This document shows, one piece after another, positions 12,301 through 23,335 of a stretch of 64,000 nucleotides of DNA. The notes beneath the pieces are model-generated. The model saw only the letters and a program-made list of their open reading frames with translations. It ran no database searches and was not told the DNA's origin. This DNA comes from Ceratodon purpureus (Eukaryota > Streptophyta > Bryopsida > Pseudoditrichales > Ditrichaceae): assembly GCA_014871385.1 (NCBI GenBank), contig CM026427.1, forward strand, positions 14,034,430 to 14,098,429, written 5' to 3'. The position numbers and the translations under genes were made by a program. Position 1 is the stretch's first letter. Each line of letters opens with the position of its first letter.

Positions 12301-13075
12301 AATGTACGGCACCTCTAGATATCATCATTTTGCAGAGAGCAGAGGGACACCGGACAGGCAGTCATAAACCCCATCCCCATCCCGCGGGAGTACACTCCAA
12401 GCTCCAAATACAAGAGGAGCCCGTACCCGGGGGCGCGGCAGTAGGGCAGAGCAGAGCAGCGTAGAGTAGAGTAGAGTACAGAGTGGGGGGGAGTCTCCCG
12501 CGCAACTCAGACGCACTTTGCGAATATTGCACCACCTCCCTCGCAATGGCCAGCCGGCCATAGCCACCACCACCACCACCACCCCACTCACAGCCCCAGC
12601 AGCAGCAAGCAGCAGCACAGCCCAAGGACACACCCTCCTCCATTTCCCGCTCACTCCCATTCCTTCCCTTGAAGCGATTCGAACCCCACTCTTCTCGGAC
12701 TCACAGGTGGGATCTAATCGCCATTGCAAGCACTTCAATTCGCTGCCACTTTGAGACCGAAATCCATCTAATTTTCGTGGTTGAGTGTCGCCATCGCAAC
12801 GCGGAGAATATCAATAGCTATCAATATCAACGCGGTGTAGTGAGTGTCGTGCTGTTCAAGTTGTTGAGAGCCTCTTTGAATTCAGAGAGGCATTAAGGGT
12901 ACCGGTGGTTTTTATGGAGTGTTGAGTTATTGTGTTCTGCAATAGGATTTTGATTTCGGTCTACTCTTTTTGTTTAGGGCTTTGAAAGCAAGTGTATAGG
13001 TGTGTCTCGGTGGGAGGGTGAGTAGGGAGTGGGAGGCTTGTTTCAGAAGGTTTGGTTTGGGAGGTGGAGGAGGGG

Positions 13076-13083
13076 TATATAAG
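13076..13083 (+). promoter_or_regulatory. TATA box, possible promoter of BAH-PHD gene
   Basis: TATATAAG in a GC-rich region, 284 bp upstream of the first in-frame ATG (13367). The DNA between is strongly G-rich on the plus strand (many GGGG runs, 13,010-13,330). It would be the 5' leader. Confidence 0.4.
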
Positions 13084-13366
13084 TGGAGGTTTTGGGGTGT
13101 ATTGAGAGGTGGGTTTTGGAGGAGGTTTTTCTGGGTGTGAGGAGCGTTTTTGTGGTGTTTGGGGAATTTGGGGGAGTGAATTGGGGGAGTTTGTTGGTGT
13201 TTGGGGTGGAGAGGTGATAGAGGTGGGTTTGGGAGGGCAGAGTGTGGGATCGGTTGCGTGAGAGGTGAAGGAGGGGGACTAGGGTTAGGGCGCGGAGGTG
13301 ACCGTTGAGCTGCTGAGCTTCTCGCAGGGGTTAAGATTTTTGGGTTTGGGTCTGAGGGGTGTTACG

Positions 13367-15056
13367 ATGGATTCTCGGATTGGGGTGTCTAGGAGGAACA
13401 GGCTGTTCGAGTTGATGGATGCTCGGGTTGGGGTGTTTAGCAGGAACAGGCCGTCCGGGGTGATGGCGAAGCCGAAGAATGGGAAGAAGAGTTTGGACTC
13501 GTGCCTGATTAAGGGAACTCGCAAAGTTGTGAAAGGTATGGCATCTCTGTTCCGGGTTCTGGAGTGTTTAACGGTTGGATTGGAAGTTTAGGCTCGGTTT
13601 TTGTGGAGTTGGTTTAGGGCGTGTGCGTAACGATCGCCCCTGTGTTGTCTTCTTAGGATTGACATTGTGCTGATCGTGAGAGTATGTGACGGTAAAGGTT
13701 AATCAGGGAATTGGGTTGTTGGCAGTTGGAGACACGGTTCTCATGCGCAGCGAGGATCCGGATAAACCTCCCTACATTGCGAAGGTAGAGAAAATCGAGG
13801 CTGATAGCCGGGGCAATGTGAAGGTGCGGGTGCGGTGGTACTATCGGCCGGAGGAATCCATGAGTGGCCGCAAGCAGTTCCATGGGCAGAAGGAGGTTTT
13901 CTTGTCTGACCACTATGACGTGCAGAGTGCCGACACGATAGAAGGGAAATGTACAGTTCATTCTTTCAAGAACTACACGAAGCTGGAGGCTGTGGGCGCT
14001 GATGATTACTTCTGTCGGTTTGAGTACAAGGCCACTACTGGTGGTTTCACTCCTGACCGCGTTGCTGTGTAAGGCTCCGCTTCACTTGGATAGGTTCACT
14101 GACATGAGCTTAAGTAGTTGAATGATGTTTCTCTTCTGATAATCCACTTCTCATGCTTTGCATCTGGCATACCCGCCTACATTAGGTGGAGTGCAGCATG
14201 TTTTGGAGGTTTGAGGGGAACTAATGCATTAGCATTTTAAATGCACTGTTTCAGGTATTGCAAATGTGAGATGCCGTACAATCCCGACCATGTGATGCTT
14301 GAATGTGCAAATTGCAAAGATTGGTGAGGTTTCTTCTCGCTCTTTCTTCGTCGTACTAGATCACCTATTTCCTTAGTGCAGACTCATGAATCTTTCGTGG
14401 ACTGATGTGTATATTTGTCCTACCTGTGCTCTTGAAATGATGTGTTCAAGACTCTGATCTCACATCTTTGACAGATGTTTTTATAAAATTAGGGTTACGA
14501 GTAATAATGACAGAACAAGCTGAATTTTATTTAGCTCAGTCACAGCACCTAACGGTTGATTAGATGCAGTGAAAGGAACATGTGGATTCTTTCTGAGTGC
14601 TTGAACTACTGGATGGATGCCTGCAGGTTCCATAGACATTGCGTAGGCTTGAGCCCAGAGCAGGTTGAACACTTGGATAGGTATATTTGTCCTACCTGTG
14701 CTCCTGAAAACGTGAAGAAAAGCAATGGACCATCACACAAGACACCTGACGTCAAGGTAACCCGCATTCACTTTACAGCCTTTCTCCGCTTTCTTCACCG
14801 CTAAAGCGAAACAAATATTTTACAAAAACTTAATCTGAGTTATGTATTTAATAGTCGTTGTTACAGATTCCTCAATTCTGTCTGGGTTGCTCTCTTATAC
14901 TAGTCTCTGCAGAGACGCCCGTGATACCTGCATTATTCTTTAGGTGGACAATGATGTCTTTCATGTAACCCTCGTGACGTCTTTCGTGTAACTCTCATGA
15001 CGTCTTTCGTGTCTTTCTACTTCTTGCAGCCGGAGCCAAAACGCCAGAGAAGGTGA
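13367..15056 (+). CDS. EBS: BAH-PHD chromatin reader (EBS/SHL type)
   Basis: Five coding exons fit GT-AG rules and phase: 13367(or 13463)-13535, 13726-14068, 14255-14323, 14627-14756, 15030-15056. From ATG 13463 (MAKPKNGKK..) the protein has 213 residues, close to the 230 of Arabidopsis EBS and SHL; from 13367 it has 245. The BAH domain (about 25-140) includes the [14 protein letters not shown] and WYYRPEES stretches. The PHD finger (about 141-190) has a full Cys4-His-Cys3 set: CKC, CANC, WFHRHC, CPTC. The tail is basic (PKRQRR). In Arabidopsis the family binds H3K27me3 through BAH and H3K4me3 through PHD and represses flowering genes; here a nuclear Polycomb-linked reader is expected. Oddity: the longer start adds two 16-residue near-repeats. 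Confidence 0.94.
14403..14437 (+). repeat. Copy of PHD exon 4 segment inside intron 3
   Basis: GTATATTTGTCCTACCTGTG at 14,408 repeats the exon-4 sequence at 14,681, which encodes the end of the PHD finger (YICPTC). The following bases (CTCTTGAAA versus CTCCTGAAA) also match. The copy lies between exons 3 and 4 and looks like a short local duplication, a potential decoy exon fragment. Confidence 0.7.
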
Positions 15057-16459
15057 TCTTACCGCAAGTTTGGGCCCATCGAGTGGCTCGAACAGTATCT
15101 TATTTGGCTCATCCCCTCAGTCGTTAAAAGATGTGTGAAGTTGATGTAGATATGGGAATAGATGAAAATTTGTAAGATAGTGGGTTGACTACCTTGGTGG
15201 GCTTCTACATTGTTTCCCTCAATACGGAGCTGTGTACCAGGAACCACTCAAAGTATTTATTCAAATACACGAGTTGGGGCTGTTCCAATTAAGCAGTCCA
15301 AGGACTTTCCTTACGCTGTCTCAGGGTAGCGTAGCTCATAAATGCTGAACAAGAGCCTATTCCACGTCGATATCTGTGATGTCCCTTGGATGAAATGACC
15401 CTGTAGCTCATGTCACAGTTTCTCCAGCAAGACCCGTTTTTCCCCCCTCTATTGCAGGTTAATAGACATAGCAAGACATTTTGGTCAGTTGAGCAACTCG
15501 AATCTGGCGTTGGTTGTAAAGTGTTCTCATCATTGATGTGTACTTTCCTCAAAATATCCAACGTGGCTCATAGTTTTACTATGGGCGCCTTTGTTTACTG
15601 CTTGCAGCTTGAGTTTGTGCAGTTCCTTGATGGCTTCTTCGGGTTTCCCTTTCTTCTTTATCTTTTGGTTTTAGAGCTAGAATTCCATTTTGAGGATCAT
15701 GAACGAGCAAATCGTGGTACAACGTGGAGAAAGGTGAACAACACACGCCAGCATACGAAGCGGAAACTGATATGTTTGAGATCATATTAGGCTGTATTGC
15801 CAGAGTTCCACCTGGTTCAACTTATGTTGAACGTAGGTCAGCTGGGATTCAACATCAGAACGACTATTTTTGCAGAGTTGAATAGTTAGCAACCACTGCA
15901 GGCAATTGGTTATGACAGCCATTCAATATTTTTTCTTCACTAGTTTTTTGTTTTTTTTGAAACAACTGGAACTTTATTCCACTGGATTAAGTGAAAAACA
16001 AAGTGCCACCGAAAAGTCAAGCAGGCAACAAATAACCAACTTTCTTCACTAGTTTCAAGTCGTGGATAATTCTATATTAGTCATTCTTTATTAAATTTTA
16101 GTGGTGAATAATTGAACAAAATTGCATACAGTAAGGGCCTCCAGTGAGCATCCTGAGTCCCGACTGCCTCTTTGTACAGTGCTATCATGGAGTTGAAGTG
16201 TACCGGAGTCTGTCTTCATGAATGCTCATCTTTAGGAACTCATTGTTTATGTTGTGATCATTGTAGCTTGCATTCAGGATTTTATGTTTTATGATGTTCC
16301 CCAGGCGCTGAGGATTACAGGAAAGTTATCCTTGAACAATTTTAGGAACACATTAGACAAGAATTGAATCAATTAACAATATCATGTTAAAATTTTATAA
16401 ATTCATTACTTCATTTAAATTTCAGAAGTAACAAAAATGACTAGATGTAAATTATATCA
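15057..16459. other. 3' region of BAH-PHD gene and intergenic DNA
   Basis: Contains the presumed 3' UTR. The 126-codon frame at 15410-15790 overlaps antisense frames and has no recognisable motif, so it was not called. Confidence 0.45.
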
Positions 16460-17038
16460 TTATGGTACACTGTCGCTTCTAGAATATATTTTTTTGAAGT
16501 TATGGCCATATATTTTGAAATGACCACTAAAAGGTACATGATGTTCCACTACTGGATAAATTCTAGGTTTAGAAGCCTTCATTGTAGTACTCTCATGAGA
16601 TATAACTTCTTGAAGTACATTTTTTATTTTAATAGACAATTCAATAGTTCCTTGTTCTTTCCCATTTGGAAGTGAAAGAGGCCATTTAACAACTATTGGC
16701 ACCTTCTTTTCTTTGTATTGAAATGTTAAAGGAATTTTCACTCGTCCTAATAATTTATCATCCTTAGAGCCACGGTGAAAAACATCAATGTTCAAATACA
16801 CCGACTGTCTAAATAGATCGGTATGTGTACAAAAGAGTTGCAAAATATCCGAATTCCATATTGGGTTTCTTCCTCCATTGTATAGAATTTTAGTATATTT
16901 TTTAGATTCTTTAGAACATATCCACACTTGTACAAAAGGATTCATTTTTTCAGAAAGTGACCATCGTTTCACATCCATCAAATTGCGAGCACGCAACACT
17001 TTTACTTCAACACTCTGTAAATCTAAATAATCCGCCAT
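16460..17038 (-). CDS. Single C2-domain protein
   Basis: A 192-residue intronless frame on the minus strand from the ATG at 17038 (MADYLDLQSVEVKVL). An upstream in-frame start at 17134 adds a hydrophobic, non-conserved 32 residues and is less likely. Residues 9-130 resemble a plant C2 domain: VEVKVLRARNL (strand 1), NPFVQVWI (strand 2-3), NPIWN (strand 4) and LNIDVFHRGSKDDKLLG (strand 6). C2 domains bind phospholipid, often with calcium. One usual calcium Asp is Asn here (MNPFVQV instead of DPYV), so calcium binding is uncertain. Codon use is very AT-rich compared with the BAH-PHD and CSN8 genes. It could be a retrocopy or a young gene. Confidence 0.65.
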   Translation of the reverse strand: MADYLDLQSVEVKVLRARNLMDVKRWSLSEKMNPFVQVWICSKESKKYTKILYNGGRNPIWNSDILQLFCTHTDLFRQSVYLNIDVFHRGSKDDKLLGRVKIPLTFQYKEKKVPIVVKWPLSLPNGKEQGTIELSIKIKNVLQEVISHESTTMKASKPRIYPVVEHHVPFSGHFKIYGHNFKKIYSRSDSVP

Positions 17039-17431
17039 ATTAAAACATACAAGAAACAAATGTAGATCAAATGAAAATATAAATGACAATTCAACTGTTA
17101 TCACTTTATATAAAGAATCATTCCTTCTCACCAATGAGAAATTAAAAGAACAGAAAGAAAAAGTAAAAGAAAAAAGTAAAATAAAATAACAAAAGTTAAA
17201 AATGTCGAGTTAATGGTGCCTGCGGTAGTGACTGAGGCATATCAAAACCCGTCACTGTTACTAAAACCAACACAAAAAATAAGACCAAGTACCCAAAACC
17301 GTCAGTATATCTGAAACCAACACATTAGTGAGGGCGATGTATCTAAAGCGTCATACTCAAAGGCGTCATAGTATCTAAACTGACTTTAATAGTTATTTCC
17401 TAGATTCAAGGAATAAAATCTAGCCTCTGCA

Positions 17432-17440
17432 GAGATAGTG
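17432..17440 (+). repeat. MULE target-site duplication, left
   Basis: GAGATAGTG directly precedes the left terminal inverted repeat. The identical 9 bases directly follow the right one (37033-37041). Nine bases is the usual MULE target duplication. Confidence 0.96.
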
Positions 17441-17792
17441 GGAGAAGGCTAAATGCCATGTAGTGAAGGATAAGGCGGGAGCAGCGCGCCGTGCGCGCCC
17501 CCGTGGCGCGCCACGTCAAACGCCCGGTTTCCACCTAAAGCAGCCGTCGCGGGTAATTACCGGCTACAGTGATTACTTCGTTTTGTGACACAGAGCTTGT
17601 GACTCTGAACCCCGTGACACAACCATATCCTCGTGACACCAACAGTGAGACACTGATGTTTGTAACACTGCCCGTTGAAAAAAACATTGTGACGCTGGCA
17701 TGACGTCAGCCCTCGTCTCCATCAGTTCTACCGGGTTAGGGTTTTCGTGTTTCAGTGTCTCCGAGGCTCAGCACCGAAGCTCCGCTCCGTCT
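17441..17792 (+). repeat. MULE terminal inverted repeat, left (352 bp)
   Basis: Begins GGAGAAGGCTAAATGCC and ends ..GCTCCGTCT. It includes a GC-rich stretch with the palindrome GTGGCGCGCCAC, three copies of GTGACAC (17585, 17614, 17633) and a telo-box-like GGGTTAGGGTTTT near the inner end. One difference from the right copy was seen: GGGAGCAGCGCG here versus GGGAGCGGCGCG. Confidence 0.96.
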
Positions 17793-18070
17793 CATAGTGA
17801 GGAATGTACGTTTAGGGTTTTCTTTTAGCGACGGTTCTTTGTGCTATTTCTTCAATCGGTTTAGGTCTCAGATCTGTGGTTGTTTCAATTTGTTCTCCTT
17901 GATGTGAGCAATGTCACATGCAACAGTTGTGTGCGTTTACGGTTTAGGGTTATTGTAAACTTACGATAATGGAGTTGCATCGTGTTCTAAACAGTACAGT
18001 TTCTATGTATCTCTCGCTACCTATGTCCTTCTGATTGCACTTCCCATTTGAATCGACGCATTTGAGCAAC

Positions 18071-21000
18071 ATGGAGGGATTTTGCAATGGACAGCCCGAA
18101 CAGAAACCCATCATTGACGATGATATGGGTGTTGAGGTGGATCTCTCCCAATTTGACATTCACGCACTCCAGCTCCAACAGATTGAGGACCTAGTTCAGG
18201 AACCACCCCCGGGTGTTTTCGGTGCTCGTGACCTAAGATGGGAGCTAGAGTATCGGCCTCCCCGAGGGGAACACAAGAAGTCACACCTGGTTCAGCAGTG
18301 TTACATTCCAACAAGCCGAGTAGGCGATTTCGTAGATGGTATGCAATGTGGGCGAGAAGGGACACAATGTAGGTTCAGGGCGAATAAAGAGAACCGGAAG
18401 CCGAATCTACGCCGAGATGGACCGCGGACGCCTCTATCCTTCACTAGGTATGGTTTAGGGATTCCTTCGTAATGCATGTATTGTTGTATTGTTGCATCTA
18501 GGGAGGTGTGGTTCACAGATAAATCTATGTACAATATCACAAGCACTGGGTACTACATGCTGTGCCGGGTGTCATGTTCCATCCCGATTGATCTAAAAGA
18601 TGTGGTCGACAATTCTCCAATGGCAGTTTTTGTTTCTCGTCGTTAAGGGTTAAAGTCATATGAATTTATGGCCTGCATTGTTTTCTGATTATTGAGCGCA
18701 GGTACAAATGTGAATATGGGCCCAAGGATTACTCCCGTATCGTGAAACCAATCACTGAGGACCTCCTCCCTAAGGAGAGGAAGAAGCACCGTATTCCAGA
18801 TTCAATTCCAGAAGGGAACATGTTGGCACCGACTAGGAAGGCAAGGGCGAAACGGGCTCCCAAGAGTGAAGCACGCAAGGCACCACGGAAGTTCAAGTCC
18901 AGACCTGGAGGAGTAGAGGTAGACGCCATGGACTGGATGCTTCAAGATCCAGTCGTTCCACCTAAGATGCGGGTGAGTAGGAAGAAGAAGGGAGTTGTTG
19001 GAGACGGTGTCACAGCACTTGATCCTACTGAAGGGCATGCTGGGTGCATTCCGGACCTGAATGAGGTTCCCGCTGTGGAAGATCCAGTTCTGGATTCGGC
19101 AAATGTCACTAAGAAACGAGCTCCTCGAAAGAAGAAACTGCCCGTGGACTCCGAGGGATTCACGTTAGAACAGTCGGGCGAACTTCCAGCAAAAGAGAAG
19201 AAAAAGCGAGCGCCCAGGAAGAAGAAACCGGCCGCGGACTCCGATGGATCAACGATAGAACAGTCGACCGAACATCCACAAAAAGAGAAGAAAAAACGAG
19301 CGCCTAGGAAGAAGAAACCTCCCGTGGACTCTGATGGATCATCGATAGAACAGTCGTGCAAACTTCCACCAAAAGAGAAGAAAAAACGAGCGCCTAGGAA
19401 GAAAAAATCAGATGCCACTCACGAACAGGTAGCATGTCTGGTATCATCGGACCACATACCAGCGGAGTCCGTTGTCATGGATCTGAACCAATCCTCTTCT
19501 ATGGCCGGTTCTACACCTGTCATAAATAAAACGACCACAACTTCACCAAAGTGTGGTTGTAGGAAGATGAAGGGGTGTGAAACACCAGTGGTACAGTGTC
19601 ACGCTCCACTGCCAACAGTTCTGGATCAGTGTACTGGCAGCGGAACTTACTGTTCCCCGGTGACAGACAATGCGAAGTCTTCTTGCTGTTCGGCATCAAT
19701 AGATGAAGATAACGCCACTGCGTCTGTGAACAATGGAGACTGTTGTGAGTTATCAGAACTACTCTCCGCGCTTGGTGATATTACGGAGTCCTGTATGGAT
19801 TTTCCAGAAATTGAGAGTGGACCTTCAGATGACGGGGAGGTTGTGGATACTGTGGCTCCCAAGGTAGAAGTACACACAAGTGGGGGTTCACCGAAACCAA
19901 ACAACGTGAAGAAGCCACCTCGAAAGTCTCGGGATTCTAAGAAGAAATGGGGATCGTCCATTAAGAGGGGCTGTTTGGCGCAATTTACTGTGAAGTCGCT
20001 GTTGTACCTCCCTCATGTCTCCGAGATTTGTATCATTCAAGAGAAACATGTGAATAGCGATGGCCTCGTGGTTCATGGAGGGATGAAAATTGGAGATCGA
20101 AGTGCCTTCTCAGCTCATCTGTCCCCTGAAATCAGATCGTTTGTGGAGGAATGCTTGAGGCGGAAGGACACACCGAACCAGATCATGAGGAAGCATCTGG
20201 ACTTGCTGAAACAATGGGAAGCGGAAGGGAAAGATCTGACTAGGGATTTATTGCTGACAACGAAAGATATCCGTAATATCTCTGGGAAGCTTGCCCAAGA
20301 GACATATATGTTACACAAAAACGACGCCCAAAGTGTACGGATGTGGGTGCAGAGAAATCCTGAGAAGATTTTCTATTACTCTGAATCAAACAAGGAAAAG
20401 GCCAAACCAGTTGAAGGTGAATTGACAGGGGAAAATATGCCTTTCACTATCGGGATCCAAACGCCATGGCAGGCCAAGATGATGCTTAAGCACGGTCATT
20501 CGGGTGGAATTTCTGTTGACGCCACATTCGGTACTAATGAGAAGAAGGTACTCATCAGATTCAAACTCCCCTTTTTTTTTTCCGTTTCTTACATTCGATA
20601 CTGTGACATTGTGACACTGGTCAGGACTGACCTCACTGTTCAAACCGTGTGTAAATTGTCTTCGCAGTTCCCATTGTATACGCTAATGGTTTTCGACGAA
20701 TGGCACAACGGAATTCCTGTTGCATTCATTCTCACCTCTAGATGTGCTGAAGCGGATTTAACTCCGTGGATGGCCGCCTTAAACGAGAAAATGGTGGGGA
20801 TAAAACCAGAATGGAAACCCGCAGCCTTCATCGTGGACTGTGCGCAGGGCGAGATTAATGCCATCAAGTATGTGATCCCCCTTCACGTAGAATTTAGTCC
20901 AATCTATTAGTTATGGATATATGTCATTCCTGAAATGTATCCTCCTAATGAAACTGTTATTTTATTCTATGTGTACAGCAAAACATGGCCTAAGACAGAG

Positions 21001-22134
21001 ATATTCCTGTGCCTATGGCACGTACGTAGAGCGTGGCAGAAGAATGCGTGTTACAAAATCTCTGATTTGAAAATGAGAGCCGTCATAATGAAGGAGCTCG
21101 GCATGTTGATGTATGATAGGAGTGCTCCACCTGGACCGGAAGGTAGGGAATGGGCTGAGAATAAAATCTTAGAGTTGGAAAAGAGGTACCCAAAGGAAGT
21201 GGAATTCTGGGAATATATGAAATTTCAGTGGCTTGATAAGGTGCATATGTGGGTAGTTGGATTTCGAAATCTATCGTACTGTGGACAAGACACTAATGCG
21301 GCCATAGAGGGTTATCACGGGTTTGCGAAGTCGATACTGAAGTCTGAGAGGAGTAGAATGACTGGTAGAAGGGTTGATTGGTGCATTACAGCTCTAACAG
21401 AAGACGTTGTAGACCATTACTGGTACAAGTGGTTACGTAAAGAAAAAGGGTTCGTTGACAATAAGAAAGGTCAGGATATCGTGGTCTCATCTATCCTTCG
21501 AGCCAGGAAAATTCCAGACGAAGATGTGACACTGCCAGAACATGATGGTGACACTGCCCTTGTGACATCCACTCAACATCGTCATCTCCGTTACACTGTC
21601 CATAATCCGGGTTCAGAATGGGCAGTCTGTAACTGCGTCTGGGCGCAGCGTGGGAATATGTGTAAACACCACGTCAAAGTGGTCATGATGATGAACCCGG
21701 ATGTCGCGGAAGGAACAATTGCTAGGTTCTGTGGCAGGTTGGCTGGCAGTGTCACAGGTGGACTGCATCAGCTTCTCACGCCCCAGAGGGTTCAAATGCC
21801 GAACATGTCACAGTCAGAGACACCTTTTTCGGCTCCGAGACCCACCCCACAAACGAGGAATGCTGAAGACCCCGCTGAACGCTTGCGGCTTCAAGTGATT
21901 GAATTACACGAGGAAGTAGACGGTGACTCCGTAATGATGGAGCACCTAATAGCTGAGTTGAATAGAACGCTGGGTCGTATCCGGAAGATTAAAGCCGAGC
22001 TGAAGCATGGTTCTCTGCATCCGCTTGCTGAGTCACCAGTGTTACAGGTTGTAGACGACGGTCAAGGATTCAAGCTAGGTCGCAATAAGGACTTCCTTGA
22101 GAGGTCGTTCAATCCTGTTTCACGACGGTTATAG
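18071..22134 (+). CDS. MULE transposase (DDE, SWIM zinc finger)
   Basis: Four exons with phase-consistent GT-AG junctions: 18071-18447, 18702-20547, 20668-20867, 20979-22134. They encode 1,192 residues. The N-terminal part has Cys-rich patches. Residues about 263-361 hold four basic KKRAPRKKK units at 30-residue spacing, probably nuclear localisation or DNA contacts. The catalytic core has D732 (SVDATFGTN), D798 (IVDCAQGE), the C/H motif CLWH and E918 (NAAIEGYHG), the usual DDE arrangement of MULE transposases. A SWIM finger follows: C1025-x-C and C1036-x-H (CNCVWAQRGNMCKHH). The enzyme should cut and paste the element by binding its TIRs. No frameshift or missing catalytic residue was found. 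Intron 2 (20548-20667, 120 nt) is open in frame. GTGACAC motifs lie inside its exons. Confidence 0.94.
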
Positions 22135-22313
22135 GTACGATACGTAAGAATATCCTGTTTCATCCAACCAGTGAATAGTAGCGCTGTTAAGAGACGTCAA
22201 CCACACTCTTCGGTGATGGTTACTTTGTTTCTAGTCGTGTCCTATAGTCGCTCATTCTAGTTTGACAGTGCTCCATCTCCAGAGCTGGTCATTCTCATTT
22301 TCGATCCGTCAGC

Positions 22314-22736
22314 ATGTATATTAGTTTCCGTGTCGTTGTTGATGGTTTAGGGGATTGGCTCTTACTTTCTTTGTTCACCTTATCGATATGCCTGTTGCTC
22401 AAGTTCTGCGTCTCTCCGGTGGCAGGGCATAGTCAGTCGATAGGTGAACGTGGGCGAGCCAAGAGGGCGGGCAGTAGATGCTTCCGCGTGAGGGTTGACC
22501 AGGCGTCCAACCAGAGACGGAATGTGCGGTCGAGGCGGCGCTCTAAGGATGTCGACCCATCGGATTTTGAGACCAATGTTGCTGGACGGCAGAGTTGCAG
22601 AGAACGTCATTTTCTAACCCTTCCTAAAACGGAAAGCGGGTCAGACAGTGAAGAGATGCGATGGGTTATGAAGAATTTCTACTCTGCCATGGGTGAGGAG
22701 GAAGACCATAACATAAGCTGTTATAGTCGCAGTTAG
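22314..22736 (+). CDS. Possible small ORF of the MULE left arm
   Basis: A 140-codon frame downstream of the transposase. It begins with a hydrophobic stretch (about residues 15-35), followed by a basic region (RRNVRSRRRSKD) and an acidic end (SGSDSEE, GEEED). I do not recognise it. It may be a separate short gene, a 3' exon or chance. No strong promoter signal was seen. Confidence 0.25.
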   Translation: MYISFRVVVDGLGDWLLLSLFTLSICLLLKFCVSPVAGHSQSIGERGRAKRAGSRCFRVRVDQASNQRRNVRSRRRSKDVDPSDFETNVAGRQSCRERHFLTLPKTESGSDSEEMRWVMKNFYSAMGEEEDHNISCYSRS

Positions 22737-23218
22737 TGATTACGAGTCTGCGCAGATGGGTATATATCTTCCTGAGTCGCCCCTACGTTTATTGACGACT
22801 TAGCATACGTTGGAGTGGAACAGTTAGAACTGACGATGTCCGTGGACGAAGTGTATGGCTTCGGCTAATTTTTGGCCACGCGTGTGCTAATGGAATAAAT
22901 GTTTATAATATGTTCATCGTTATCAAATTGTATGTTCAATGCTTGCCTTCACTTATGTGTTACACTGTGACACTGTCGAACTGCTTTCACTGTACCTACG
23001 GTATAGTCTAATCATCACCTCCAATGTGTCCGAGACTACATCTTCCTTTGCTCAATTAAGAGAATTACTCAGTACTTACATAAGAATCGTACGCTCGTCA
23101 TTATTTGCGGTTGCGAACCATAACTATATTTGATTTAGGGTTCATACTTCCGGACGTGAACAAGTTCCCAGAGGAGAAGAACGTGAACGTACTCAATACA
23201 TCGACGCCCTCTGCTCTG

Positions 23219-23225
23219 TATATAA
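23219..23225 (+). promoter_or_regulatory. TATA box upstream of small MULE gene
   Basis: TATATAA in the context CTCTGTATATAAGGGAG, 111 bp upstream of the ATG at 23336. It is a classical plant core promoter position if a short leader is assumed. Confidence 0.55.
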
Positions 23226-23335
23226 GGGAGAAACTCTTTGTCTCATAAACTCTCTTTCAATCTCTTTTTTGAGCTTCCATTTTCTAGGCTGTGTTTTTCG
23301 TTAGGACTGTTCTCGTTTCAGACTCTAAAGTAGGT

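Noticed and set aside
12325..12738. Minus-strand 137-codon frame upstream of the BAH-PHD gene
   Set aside because: Low-complexity translation of GGT/CAC and TAGAG repeats, with no motif. It lies in the promoter/leader of a plus-strand gene.
17735..17747. Interstitial telomere
   Set aside because: Only single GGGTTAGGG-like units occur, not an array, so a telo-box motif is the better description.
18942..19418. 158-codon minus-strand frame with FFFLGARFFFSF repeats
   Set aside because: Reverse complement of the basic KKRAPRKKK repeats of the transposase.
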